In this document: piece after piece, positions 21,027 to 32,119 of the stretch | Layout of the letters: each line of letters opens with the position of its first letter | Position numbering within the stretch: the first letter of the stretch is position 1 | Assembly: GCA_037367405.1 (NCBI GenBank) | Contig: JAZKJV010000603.1 | Span: 124,001-188,000, forward strand | Direction: 5' to 3' | Source of the DNA: Ottelia alismoides | Taxonomy: Eukaryota; Streptophyta; Magnoliopsida; Alismatales; Hydrocharitaceae | DNA length: 64,000 bases | The notes under the pieces: generated by a model | Database searches by the model: none | Seen by the model: the letters and a program-made list of their open reading frames with translations, nothing else | Told to the model about the DNA's origin: nothing | Translations under genes and position numbers: made by a program

Positions 21027-24000
21027 ATGATGTCAGAAAGTAAGAGTGATATCCCCACCACAGGTGCCTTCAGAGGTCCGGCACCCATAGTCAAGATTGA
21101 TGGGTCAAATTATGAATTGTGGGCCATGCAATTCATGAGCCTAATGAAGTCAATGGGTAAGAAACATATTCTTACCGAGGAAGAGTTGACGGAGAAGATA
21201 GGGCTGTATACCTCCTGGGAGGCTGATGATGCGTATGCACAAGTCTGGTTATCTGGTACCTTGATACAAGATATAGCAAATGATGTCTTGCACCAATCCA
21301 CGGCTAAGGCCATGTGGGATATTCTCGCTGCCACATATTCATAGGACAAGAATGAGACAAAGATTCTCCAGTTGCAGCATGACATTTTCACAGTTAAGCA
21401 GAATGGGCGACGACTACATGCTCACTACACCGCCCTACGGGGAATGTTTGAGAAGCTTCATAGCTTCGTACCTCTCACAACGACTCCGGACCAGATGAAG
21501 ACATTCCGGAATGCTACAATGGTTGGTGTTTTTCTGGCATCTCGTGACACATAGTATGAAGCTGCATCCTCCCAGATATTAGCTGATGCTACCATTCCTC
21601 CAATGGAGGAAGTCTTTCGAAGGCTAAGCAGAATAAATGTTCCAAGTCCGGCTCCAAACCCATCTGCCATGGCTGCATCTCGGGGAAGAGGCGGTTCCTC
21701 TCAATTTCGTGGAAGAGCATCAAGAGGACGAGGTAGACGTGGTCGTGGATCCACATGTACCTACTGTCACAGGTCTGGCCATACAGAAGATACATGCTAC
21801 TCTAAGCATGGATTTCCCGCATCAGCACGCGTAGCATAATAGGCTCACCATCAACCGGCAGTGCCATCTACATCAGATCAGCGATATGATGATCTTGTAT
21901 CTCGGCTGAGAGACATTGTTCCACTTTCTGGTAACTCAAGAACTGCCCCAGAGACAAGCCCAGATGTTGCCGCTACTGCAGGGGCAAGTACCTCAGGTAG
22001 TACCCATGCCTCTACTGTTTATTCTCGTTCAGATATATCTGAGTGGATTATTGATTCTGGAGCCACACATCACTTATTTGGAGATAGAGGTCAGCTTGCT
22101 GCCTATCAACATGCTCAACCAGGTAGGATAATGATTATAGCAGATGGGACTCATTCTCCAATCACAGGACAGGGGGAGATCACCTTGAAACCATCTATGC
22201 GCTTACAGAATGTGCTACATGCGTCCAATTTTTCAATGAATTTATTATTTGTCAGTCAGATCACTAAGGATTTAAACTGTCGAGCAATATTTGATCCATC
22301 TTCTCTCGTGTTTCAGGACATTCTTACGGGCAAGGTGATTGGCTGTGGCCGTGAGCAAGGCAGACTTTATCAACTGACCCAAACATCTTATGCTGGCCTA
22401 TCATCCCATTCTGCTGGATCGGTTTCTCCTTTTCTTTGGCACATGAGATTTGGTCATTTGCCGCTTCAGAAACTACGTCAAGTCCTTCCACAGATTTCAC
22501 CCTGCTCGTCTTTCAATTGCGAAGCATGTCAGTTAGGGAAGCACCATCAGTCGGTCTTTCCTAGTAGTCAGAGTCGGAGCAGTAGCTCCCTGTTTGAGTT
22601 TTTCCATATTGACATTTGGGGTCCAAGTCGTGTTCCCGATCATCAGGGACACAGATTTTATTTAGTTGTTGTCAATGATTTTCGTCGTCTGTCTTGGGTT
22701 TTCTTGTTGAAAAATAAATCTGAAGCTGTAAATGTCATAATAAATTTTATTAGAGAGGTGCAGAATGTTTTTGCCACTACTGTCAAAAGCGTGAGGACAG
22801 ACAATGCGCTTGAATTTTGTACAAATGTGCTTTCTCATTTCCTTCGATCCCATGGTATCCTTCATCAAACTTCGTGTGCATATACGTCTCAACAGAACGG
22901 TGTAACTGAAAGAAAACACCGTCATCTTCTTGATGTCACTCGTACTCTCCTAATCCAGAGTCGTGCCCCACATTCTTTCTGGGGTGATGCGGTACTCACG
23001 GCATGTTATCTCATTAACCACATGCCCTCATCAGTTCTAGGGGAGAAAGTCCCTTTTTCACTTGTGTTTCCTGACAAGGAACTGTTCTCCCTTAGCCCCC
23101 GTGTTTTTGAATCTGTGGCGTTTGTCCATCGCTTGTCTCCAGGGATTGATAAGCTCTCTCCTAGGGCTATCAAATGTGTCTTTGTTGGGTACTCCAGGAC
23201 TCAGAAGGGCCACTACCATATCACTACAATCGTCGTTCTGTCCCTGCTCATGCTCATGGCTCGTCACCTGCCATGCCTCAGGTTTGTTTTGAAACTATTA
23301 GTTCTAATGATGGAATTACTGCTATTCCCCCACAGGGCTTCTCTCAGGATGTTGATGCTCAGATTGATGACGGGAATGATGATGATGATCTTGATTTGCC
23401 TATCGGTTTTAGATAGCCGAAGCGCTCCTATGCCTCGTATCCTATTGCTTCTCATGTCACCTTTGAGCGTCTAACCGGTGAATTTAAGAGGTTTGTTGCA
23501 GCCTTGAACACAGTTGTCATACAGAGGCTTTGGCAGATGGCAAGTGGCGTGCGGCTATGGTAGAGGAGATGACGGCTCTCCGATCTAGAGACAATTGAAG
23601 TTTGGTCTCACTGCCCGCTGGCGCATCCTTGGTGAGTTGTAAATGGGTCTTTACAATAAAGCAGAATGCAGATGGCAGTATTGATCGATACAAGGCTCGA
23701 TTGGTGGCGCGTGGTTTCACATAGACATATGGTGTAGATTATCTCGACACCTTTTCTCTTGTTGCTCGACATTCTGCATTACAGATTCTTCTATCGGTTG
23801 CTATGATTCGTGATTGGCCCATATTCCAGCTTGATATGAAGAATGCATTTTTGTATGGTGATCTTCAGGAGGAAGTCTACGTGCAGCAACCACTTGGGTT
23901 TGCTGCTGAGGGGGAGTGTTCACTGGTGTGTAGACTTCACAAGACAATCTACGGCCTTAAGCAGAGTTTACGAGCATGGTTTCAGAAGCTCTCTGATCTA

Positions 24001-24302
24001 TTTGAGAAGCAGGGGTTCAAACAGTCAAATGCAGACCATTCACTTTTCACACAGAGAACCTCCAGAGGTGTGATTGTTATTATAATATGTGGATGATATA
24101 CTTATTACAGGAGATGATATACAAGGAATAAAGAGGGCAAACAAAAGAATATCTGGGCAGTAAATTTGTTACCAAGGAACTTGGGTCCTTGAGATACTTT
24201 CTGGGATTGGAGTTTGCTAGAAACCAACATGGGTTGGTGATGACTCAGAGAAAGTGTCACTGATTTGCTTAGTGAGACGGGAATGCTTGGATGTCGACCC
24301 GC
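21027..24302 (+). pseudogene. Copia-1 gag-pol, decayed (gag to reverse transcriptase)
   Basis: One frame runs from ATG 21027 to about 23200, broken by in-frame stops at 21342, 21552 and 21837. It encodes gag, a zinc knuckle with spacing CX2CX4HX4C (CTYCHRSGHTEDTC), the protease motif IIDSGATHH near 22050, the GAG-pre-integrase zinc finger (HMRFGH .. CEACQLGK), and an integrase core with its three acidic sites in HIDIWGP, VRTDNALEF and NGVTERKHR. At about 23210 a block present in Copia-B is missing and the frame shifts. Reverse transcriptase resumes at about 23800 (FQLDMKNAFLYGDLQEEV). A further frameshift falls just before YVDD, whose codons are intact at 24086-24097. LTR-X interrupts the region at 24303. 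Confidence 0.93.
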
Positions 24303-26835
24303 TGATGACCCGCGGATCTACCCTTTTTATGTTGTCTAATTGACGTTTTCGTTGCAGTCGGATAAATCCGCATCGATCAAAAATTAATCGCACGAATCGA
24401 ATAATCAACGAATGAATGTACGCGCGGTTTTATGTTTGTTTAGCCTGGGCAAGCCCCATGGACGACTCAAGGAGGCAAAGGAACAACTCGAGATCAGATT
24501 AGATGGATTAAATCGCGGTCTTCCAAGTGATATTTTTTTCTTATTTTTTTATGCAATAAAATGCCAAATGCAATGATGCGAATGAACTAGTTTATTAAGA
24601 AAATCAACAACTTAGCCAAATTTAATTTTAATGTGAAATTAATCCAAATTGACCTAATTGTATTTTTTCTGTAAACCTAATCCAATGATTAATGCAAAAT
24701 GTATTTTTTTGGAATTTTTGGATTTAAAATGCACACATGAAAAATACCAACTTTTTTGGGGTTTTTATGCAATTTTTCGTGCAAATGATATGCAAAAATT
24801 ATGAAAAATTTACGGGAAGATAAACATGATGAAATGAAGCTATGCTAATATTTTTGGAATTTTCTGACACTTTTTGATTTTTTAATGATTTTTTTACTGA
24901 AAACAGAGCAACTGTGAGTATTTAATTCCTAATTAATCCACGGAATCTAATTATCCAACAAGTTATTTATCTCAAATAGATATTTTAATAAGGAATTCAG
25001 GAGCTTTGAAATTTCTAAAAAATCTTATTCATGGAATTCATTAAAAATCAATTACAGAAATCACTCTACAATTTATTTTATGCACAAGACAACTCCTAAT
25101 TAAACGAAATTTGGACTGTAATTAAAGCACACTTAGAGGTATCATTCACAATTTTTTCACAATTTTTGGAGCAATAAATGACTATGTACGAATTTCAAAG
25201 CTTAAATGGGTAAAATATCACTAAATTTCAATCTCTGATTTTTAATAAAATATCTAATGCTCACAAAAATATAAATAAATATCCACAAGATAAAGACTTA
25301 GATGCTCATCAAAATGCTATTTTTTTGATTAAAAAATGATGCTATTTAGAGATCCAAATTAAAATACAAACTTAGGGATGTCTTTGCAATACCGAATGTG
25401 AAATGAAAGAACTGAAATGTGATACTGATTGATTTTGCAAATAAAGAAACTGAACAGAGGCACTATGCAATTTTTCCAAAACATAAATAAAATAAAATGA
25501 CCTTTGTGAACTTCTCCCACAAGCTAAGAGGCGGGGAGGCTAGGGCTCGCGAGGCACTTTGGAGCACGGGCGGTGGCGTTGGCGGTCGGGGGAGACGGCA
25601 GCGGCAGGCCGCGGGCGAGCATGCGAGCGGACGGGCGCTGTGCGCGGCGACTCGCGGCGGTTAGCGCGCGAAGATCTCGACGGTGGCGCTGGGGCTACGA
25701 TGGAGGAGCACGGCTAGCCGCGGCAGGGCTAGCGGCGCGAGGGCGCGACACAGCACCGCGGGCGGCGCTGTGCTACGCTGTGCTACGCTGGCGGTGGCGA
25801 CCTGGAAGCGCGGGCGCGCGGCGCTGGACGAGCGCGTAGAACGAGGGTCGGGGCGGCCAGCTGCGGCGAGGACAGAGGTCGGGGCGTCGCGCGCGCGTCG
25901 TGGGGGCGTGCTGCGGAGGCGCGTGGTCGGCAGGAGGGTCGCGACCGCGGAGCTGGTCGCGCGATGCGCCTGGAGCTTGGGCGACCGGCGATGAAGTGTG
26001 GGGCCGCGCGGTTGGCAGCTGGGCGGTGCCGTGCCGCACGTGGGGCGGCGGGCATTGACGGTCGAGGGGGGCTGCGGCTGGCGGTGCGGATGTCGGCGAC
26101 ATGCGGTGAAGAAAGGTCGAGGCGGCCAGCTGCGGCGAGGAGAAGGGCAACACCCGACTTGAAGCTCCTGCTTTCTTTATTTTTTTTTATTTTTTTTGTA
26201 ATGAAGATGTGATATTGTGAATAAAAAAATATTAGTGATGGTGGTTGAGGTGGTGATGATATGTTGTGAATGTTTGGGTGATGAACAAGATAAACAAATG
26301 TTAGATAAAAAATGAAATGACAAGGGAATGATAAAAAATACTTACCTGTGTGGTTCGCCGGATTTTGGAGCCGCGGTGTGCGGCTTCCGTCGTCGTGGCC
26401 TCGATCCGACTCGGCAAAAATTCGGAGAAGGTATGCAGCTTGGATGCGGCTGCGACGAGGTCGATCTCTCCACCTCGGATCTCGCTAAATACGATGGAAA
26501 CCGTTGTCGCGTCGAAGACTTACTCGGTCGCTGTCACCGTCGAGCATGCTGAGCTGGTGGTTCCCTCTCTCTCGATTATGGCGGATGATGAACAATGGAG
26601 GAGGGGATGAGAATATAAAGAGGAGGGGGGAAGTTAGAAAAGAGATGGAGAAAGTGGGGTAAGTGTGGCTTGGAGTAGAAGGCAAGGAGGAAGAAGTAAA
26701 AGGAGAATAAATAATATAATATAATAGAAGTAAAATAAGTAGGCTACTAAAAATAACAATAAATTAAAATAATAATAATAAAATAATAAAATCCGAAAAT
26801 AATAAAAAATAAATCCAAAAATAAAAAATTGGGGT

Positions 26836-26868
26836 GACATGTGGCAGCTCCAGGAGCTGCCACATGTC
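26836..26868. repeat. Perfect 16-bp inverted repeat in LTR-X copy 3
   Basis: GACATGTGGCAGCTCC, one A, then its exact complement. Equivalent but decayed inverted repeats lie at 3557-3590 and 6468-6500 in the other copies. Confidence 0.9.
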
Positions 26869-26948
26869 GCTCCTAGAAAATTCAAAAATTAAATGTAAAG
26901 AAAAATAAAAAAGAAATAACAAAAGGGATTAAATCAAAAAGTGGTCAA

Positions 26949-26989
26949 CACGAAAGTTGCTCGTCTCGACGAGATCTACAACTTTCGTG
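26949..26989. repeat. AAAGTTG palindrome, LTR-X copy 3
   Basis: Outer arms CACGAAAGTTG and CAACTTTCGTG enclose an inner palindrome TCTCGACGAGA. Half-decayed versions are at about 3434-3475 and 6350-6392. Confidence 0.8.
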
Positions 26990-27763
26990 AAGGGCTGAAA
27001 ATCAAATGAAATCATCTGTACAAAAATGTATTTTTGGGTGGTACCTTATTGATATAAAATACCGTATTTTATCTTTTGTAATTTTTTTGTCATTTTTAAA
27101 AGAGAGAAAAATTAAAATAAAGTTAGAAAAAATATGAAAGGAATATTTACAACTTAATCTATTTTTTTGGATTTTTAATAATTAAGAAAATAAAAGGATG
27201 AAATGATGGGCGAAATGGTCAATATGTACAATATACAAAAGGGGCCCAAAACCCAAGTTCTGCATACGTGCTTCGATTTTAATGAAATTGGTCTTGTTTC
27301 GAAGGTCTTTGAATGTATATTACTTTAAAAGTGAGTAGACCTAATTCGGAGGTTGTATGAGAGAGATATGTGCATTTTAAGGTCTAAGGTCCTTAACTGG
27401 GTTTGGGGTTTTATTGGGTAATTTTACAAGTTAGTATTATGTTCCATAATAAAATCAATTTTTAATGATATTTAATTAGTGTTAGTCATATATACACAAT
27501 AGAGTTGGTTTTATTAGATTCAGAGTTAGTATAAAATATATACAAATAAGGTATTTTATCTAATATACAGGTGAATATTTACAAGTGAAGTTGGCTTCTT
27601 ATTTTATGCAAATATGAATGCTAAAATGCAGATATTATGCTTGCGTGCATGAATGCTATTTATGCAAGATAAGGGGAAATATGCTGCTATTTACTCGGGA
27701 ACAAAGCTCTATTTTCAACTTTTAGAGTGATGAATCACAGATTCATCACCTGCCACCACGCCT

Positions 27764-28492
27764 ATGGATCCAAGCATGAAGCTATATGAAGATGACACAG
27801 AGGAGGTTGATAAGAGACGGCATAGAGAACTGGTGGGAAAGCTTTTCTATGTTACCATCACCAGACCTGATATCGCCTTTGCAGTCAGTCGAGTGAGCCA
27901 GTTCATGGAGGAACCTCGCCAGGTACATATGGATGCTATTCACATGATACTAAGGTATCTGAAATCATCTCCAGGTACAGGGCTGTTATTTAAAAGAGGT
28001 GGTACCATCACCATCTCCGCATATGCAGATGCAGATTATGCAGGGTGCCCTAAGGACAGGAAGTCCACAACAGGATTTGCTATATTTGTTGGAGACTCAC
28101 TTGTCTCATGGAAAAGTAAGAAGCAAACGGTGGTAGCTAGATCCAGTGTTGAGTCAGAATATAGGGCTATGGCACAATCATGTACAGAAATGATATGAGC
28201 TCGAGCAGTTCTTACAGATCTACACATAGATGTACCTCTTCCTATGCGGCTAAAATGCGACAATCAGGCTGCCATGTTCATTGCAAATAATCCTGCATTC
28301 CATGAAAGGACGAAGCATATCGAGGTAGATTGTCACTATATACGTGACATGATTCAGTAGGGTTTTGTCTCTACATCCCACGTTAGCTCAGGAGATCAGA
28401 CAGTCGACATCTTCACCAAGGCATTACTCAGAGGACCATTTCAGAAGTGTGCATCCAAGCTGAGCATGATAGATATCTATGTTCCATCGTGA
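27764..28492 (+). pseudogene. Copia-1 RNase H and pol C-terminus
   Basis: Continues pol after the nested LTR-X, at the point corresponding to MDPSMKLYDD in Copia-B. RNase H landmarks are YADADYAG, SSVESEYRAMA and the CDNQAAMFIANN block. Internal stops are at 28196 and about 28358; the natural stop TGA is at 28490-28492. Confidence 0.92.
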
Positions 28493-28499
28493 GGGGGAG
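28491..28499 (+). other. Copia-1 polypurine tract
   Basis: GAGGGGGAG lies immediately before the 3' LTR, the usual plus-strand primer. Confidence 0.85.
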
Positions 28500-28643
28500 T
28501 GTAGAGATATATTTTGTTCTCTGTCCTTTTTTTATCTATTTTTATTTCATTCGTTTATTCTATGTAATTTACCCATAGGTCTCTCCTCTATATAAGAGAG
28601 CCTAGGGCTTATGGAATAAACAACTCCTTTCATTTTCCCAACA
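28500..28643 (+). repeat. Copia-1 3' LTR
   Basis: A 144-bp LTR, 138 of 144 identical to the 5' LTR by eye, followed by GTAAT. Confidence 0.95.
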
Positions 28644-28648
28644 GTAAT

Positions 28649-29365
28649 GATGAGCATCATTGTGATGGGCTCAGATTGTGGTTGATTGGAAGCATAGAGG
28701 GATGCATGGGCTCCTGCAGAAGATCGACTTCTTTAAGGCTTATGATTGTATCGATTGACTTTTCCTTTAGGCGGTCATGGTTAAGCGCGTATTCCATGGT
28801 GGTCTTGATTAATGGTAGACTGGAAGGGGTTTCTTTCCAACCGCAATGAGGTGTCAAGCTGGGGAGTCATCTCGTTCTCTGCTGTTTGTGCTCATGGCAC
28901 ATGTTCTGGTAGTTATGGTTAGAAAGGTGATTCAGAAAGGTAGGACGAGGGGATACAATCAAGGTGACATACCCATCCCGTTATTGTAATACACACGATA
29001 TAATCTTCTTCATTGATGGAGGGATCTACGATGTTTGAGGTATGAACATGGTGTTGGATATCTTTGGTGAGCTTTCAGGGTTAACAATTAATAGAGATAA
29101 GACCATTGTTCTCCCTTTTGGATATTCTGAGGCAGAGATCGAGGAGTGCATGGCGATTATATTTACCCTCATGCTAATCTTTCTCTTTGCAATGTGAGGT
29201 TGCCACTCTTTAATGGCAAGTTACGACAGTCGAACTGGATTGCAGTAGTTGAGAGGCTGGAGAGGGAGTTGGCAGGTCAGAATGCAGCTTATCTTTCTCA
29301 TAGAGGAAGACTTGTTATGTTTAAGGCGATGTTGACAACGATTCTTGTGTTCTTTATGTCCACAA
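28649..29365 (+). pseudogene. L1-type LINE reverse transcriptase fragment
   Basis: Frame-broken plus-strand remnants of an L1 reverse transcriptase: the LLQKIDFFKAYDCID block (RT motif with the first catalytic Asp) near 28710-28755, and further on RLPLFNGKLRQSNWIAVVER, then AYLSHRGRLVMFKAMLTT at 29290-29340, typical of plant L1 ORF2 after the RT palm. The YADD part is degraded. Both ends are missing; Copia-1 abuts the left end. Confidence 0.8.
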
Positions 29366-29990
29366 ATCGATATCCTAAAATCAAATCAAGATTATCTCTC
29401 ACCAAATAACTAATTAATTGGAGATCATAGGAGATCTTACTATATAAATGAAAATAGAAAGTAGGACTAGATTTAATTGGACACAAATAAAACCAACCCT
29501 AACTCAAATAAAATTCCCGACTCTAAAATCCTAATTTTATAATGGGAGAAAGTTGACGGACATAAAACTCTAATTTTGCCCTAATTTGGATTCTACGACG
29601 TATTAGTTACCGAGTTTGCAGGCCTGGGGGGTCTGAGGGGGTGCATATGTGCCCCCGCCCCCACCCCTTTGCAGGGATACGGGGGCAACACCCTCGACTT
29701 GAAACAAGATTCTATTTGGGTATTTGGATTCGTCTGTCTTTGGAATCCATTTTTAGTGGAAATATTATATAAACTCCATAGGGTTAGGACTTAGGGTTCT
29801 CTGTATCATTTGTATTTTCCTTCTCCACAAACAGTGAAACTGATTGTCGCCTCCCAAGGACATAGCCCATTTATGGGTGGACCTTGTAAATCCATGTGCA
29901 AGTGTATTTGCTTCTTTTGTTTGTGCTTGTTTGTTTCGGCTACCCACAATAGTGCTGATTCCAGTCAGCTTGCATGAACGACGCTTTGAT
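29366..29990 (+). mobile_element. Probable LTR fragment of a small retroelement
   Basis: Sequence order resembles a plant Copia/TRIM-type LTR: a G-rich inverted-repeat block (29620-29690), ATTATATAAACTCC as TATA box near 29765, the CTCCCAAGGACATAGCCCAT and TTTATGGGTGGACC tracts, then GATATCAAATG where a primer site would be. No partner LTR or target duplication found. Confidence 0.4.
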
Positions 29991-31653
29991 ATCAAATGTT
30001 TAGGATACTTATAAGTTTAGGATATTACTAGAGTTGGGAGGGATTGAATAGTAGTCATCATGAATAATACCCATATAAAAATAATATCTCAAACGACAAG
30101 GGCAGATAGACAAATCAAAGAACCCAACTGGTGAAAAACATGACCTAAGTCATCGAGATTCTCAATTAGTCATGCCGATTAACCAATCATTATATCGAGT
30201 CATCTTCCATGGATCATCCAAATGTTTTTAAAATATGTTTTGAATCCCACAACAAAGACATGCAACTTCAGATTGCACACCAAAGGTTTGTAAGGATGTA
30301 AAATGCTTTATGTCACACACCAAAGGCTTATCAACTTCAGATAATACACCAAAGTTACTGCATGCTTGGAATCTTGGATCAAACACCAAGGTTTCTGCAC
30401 TTGGTTGAGTTGGGTTAGGGTATCCTCTCGTGAATAGTAGCTGTTTGGATGGTTCTGAGGGTTGGATAGGGTTTGAATAATAAATGTTATGTGATGTGAC
30501 ATTGATTATGTGTTATACTAACTTTTTTAATGATTATAATATATTTTTATGTCGATTTTTTTATTTGAACATGGTTAAAAAATTTTATAATAAAGAAATT
30601 GTATGATCCATATAACTAATTCCAACACAGGAATACAAGGATAGAGCAGGGGGTATACAAGGCTACCTCGGGGTAACCTGGAAACCAAACTGGCCCTAAG
30701 TTTCCTACGCAAGGACTTATATGAAAGCAGATACAATATCTTTTGAATCAAGCCACCTATTTTATATGCTATGTGCATGTATCAGTGAAAAACACGATAT
30801 CAATAGAAATTAAAACTCAAACCAGGGATGAGCGGGGTAAACTTTAGAAACGATAATAAGTGGAGTCCATTCTGAAAGACTTCTCTAAGGACTCATAGAA
30901 AGACCAGAGGTTGAACATCAACCGAGGCTCTGGTCAATAGCAGTGATCGATCATGTTGCCGACTATTAGAAGCTTATTTTGAATAGAGATCAGTCAGTTT
31001 AAATACATGATCGAAAATGAATAATAACTAATGACAAAAATTGATCGACCATTTGATCAATCGAAAATTCCAATGATAAAAAGTGATCAACAGATCTGAA
31101 TCAGGTTCATACACAGTAGCGAAAATAAATCGATCAGGTCTGAAATGTTGATCGATCAATTCAATTTCAATAGCCAAAGTTGATTGATCTGGTCATGTTA
31201 AGTGATTGATCAGTCTAGATCTTTTGATTGGGCTGACTTCTCTGACAGTTGCAATGTGACTTCTATGATCGTGTCTGCATGCTTTTGTCTTCGTGGAATT
31301 TTTGCAAGTTTTAAACACATAAATACAACAAAAATTGAGCAAATAGCGAAGCTGCTTTGTCTCGTCTTTGGAGGCTTGGGCTTAACATCTTTTGCATCCT
31401 GCAAGCTACAAAGATACACTAGCTCGAGTGTCTAATGATAATTGTGTCTGTCATTAATAAAACAAGGACTTGGGATACAAGCTTTTAACAGGATATTCTT
31501 TTTATTTGATGGAGGTCGTGCATGGATGCTAATCTTTTAATAAAGGAAAACAGTTGGTTATCTCCTTAAGAGATGATGGTGAATAATTAGGTTTACTTGA
31601 ATACATGATGATAATAATCCTTCCTGCTTGTGACATGCTGATGCTCCTTGCAG
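29991..31653. other. Intronic or intergenic DNA with degenerate repeats
   Basis: Contains a degenerate 30-38 bp repeat with CACCAAAG at about 30279, 30318, 30347 and 30383, a MITE-like stretch at 30390-30480 and many GATCGATCA-like motifs at 30945-31225. It ends in a good 3' splice site (CTCCTTGCAG) at 31653. Confidence 0.4.
30390..30480 (+). mobile_element. Diverged relative of the 54.4 kb MITE
   Basis: GGTTGAGTTGGG, AGGGTATCC and CGTGAATAGTA occur here in the same order as in the reverse complement of the MITE at 54366-54513. Ends and target duplication are not resolved. Confidence 0.35.
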
Positions 31654-32119
31654 ATTTTTTGGTGAGATACTGGGATAATGTCTGGTGCGGGTTCCCAAAA
31701 CAGTCTGAGGAAGTACCTTGGGGCCCTGAAAGATACAACAACTGTCGGGCTAGCTAAAGTCAACAGTGATTACAAGGTTGCCATTTTGCATCCTTTTTGC
31801 TTTTAAACTATATAATGTAAAGTAATCTGCTTTTCCTTTATATCTAATTTCATTTATGCTATATTTTTGCAGGAGTTGGATATTGCAATTGTCAAGGCCA
31901 CAAATCATGTAGAAAGGCCTGCCAAAGAAAAACACATAAGAGGTTGTTCAATTATTTGTCTTCATTCCAGAACTAAGACTTTATGCAGAGATCTTACAAT
32001 CCGAGTACTGTAAAAATTTAGCTATATTTGCTGCAATTTCTGCTTCACGTCCCCGAGCTGATGTAGCGTACTGTATTCACGCGCTTGCTAGACGCCTCTC
32101 GAAGACACATAACTGGGCG
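31654..32119 (+). CDS. Clathrin assembly protein (AP180/CALM-like), first three coding exons
   Basis: Host gene. ANTH-domain adaptors bind phosphoinositides and clathrin and help form endocytic vesicles at the plasma membrane. Exons are 31654-31776 (ATG at 31678), 31873-31942 and 32022-32119, joined at GT-AG introns of 96 and 79 nt; phases agree and give 89 codons. The protein begins [19 protein letters not shown], continues with [14 protein letters not shown], which fits the ANTH lipid-binding motif except for Ala at the usual Pro/Leu/Val site, and reaches [13 protein letters not shown]. The start follows family alignments. A splice acceptor 24 nt before the ATG implies a non-coding first exon. 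After a donor at 32120 the expected continuation (VALKTL..) is not found in the window. Full-length members have several hundred residues, so this is the N-terminal part of the ANTH domain only. It resembles the Arabidopsis At5g35200 type from memory. Confidence 0.93.

Larger units (their letters stand above)
24303..27748 (-). mobile_element. LTR-X copy 3, solo LTR nested in Copia-1
   Basis: Minus-strand copy of 3446 bp. Read in its own direction it starts TGATGAATCTGTGATTCATC at 27748 and ends CGGGTCATCA at 24303. Flanks are CCCGC (24298-24302) and CCTGC (27749-27753), a 5-bp target duplication with one mismatch. It is homologous along its length to copies A and B, for example around the CAAAACCCAAGTT tract near 27255 and the AACAACTC tract near 24483. 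Like them it has a GC-rich, CpG-rich leader (25500-26160), downstream of a TTTATATT box at about 26615 on the minus strand. No internal region remains. The overlapping Arg/Ala-rich frames in the GC block look non-coding. Confidence 0.88.
20442..28643 (+). mobile_element. Copia-1, Ty1/copia retrotransposon with nested LTR-X
   Basis: Complete structure: 5' LTR, tRNA-Met type primer site, leader, gag-pol, polypurine tract, 3' LTR. The 5-bp target duplication GTAAT is at 20437-20441 and 28644-28648. Domain order gag, zinc knuckle, protease, integrase, reverse transcriptase, RNase H identifies Copia. LTR-X copy 3 is inserted at 24303-27748. Without it the element is about 4.75 kb. Many stops and frameshifts make it non-functional. 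The two LTRs differ at 6 of 144 positions by eye. Confidence 0.95.

Noticed and set aside
25573..26153. Arg/Ala-rich open frames on both strands
   Set aside because: Expected by chance in CpG-rich DNA; the block is the leader of a solo LTR.
30279..30400. Spaced CACCAAAG repeats that might suggest a CRISPR-like array
   Set aside because: Repeat cores are short, degenerate and unevenly spaced, and the context is a plant genome.
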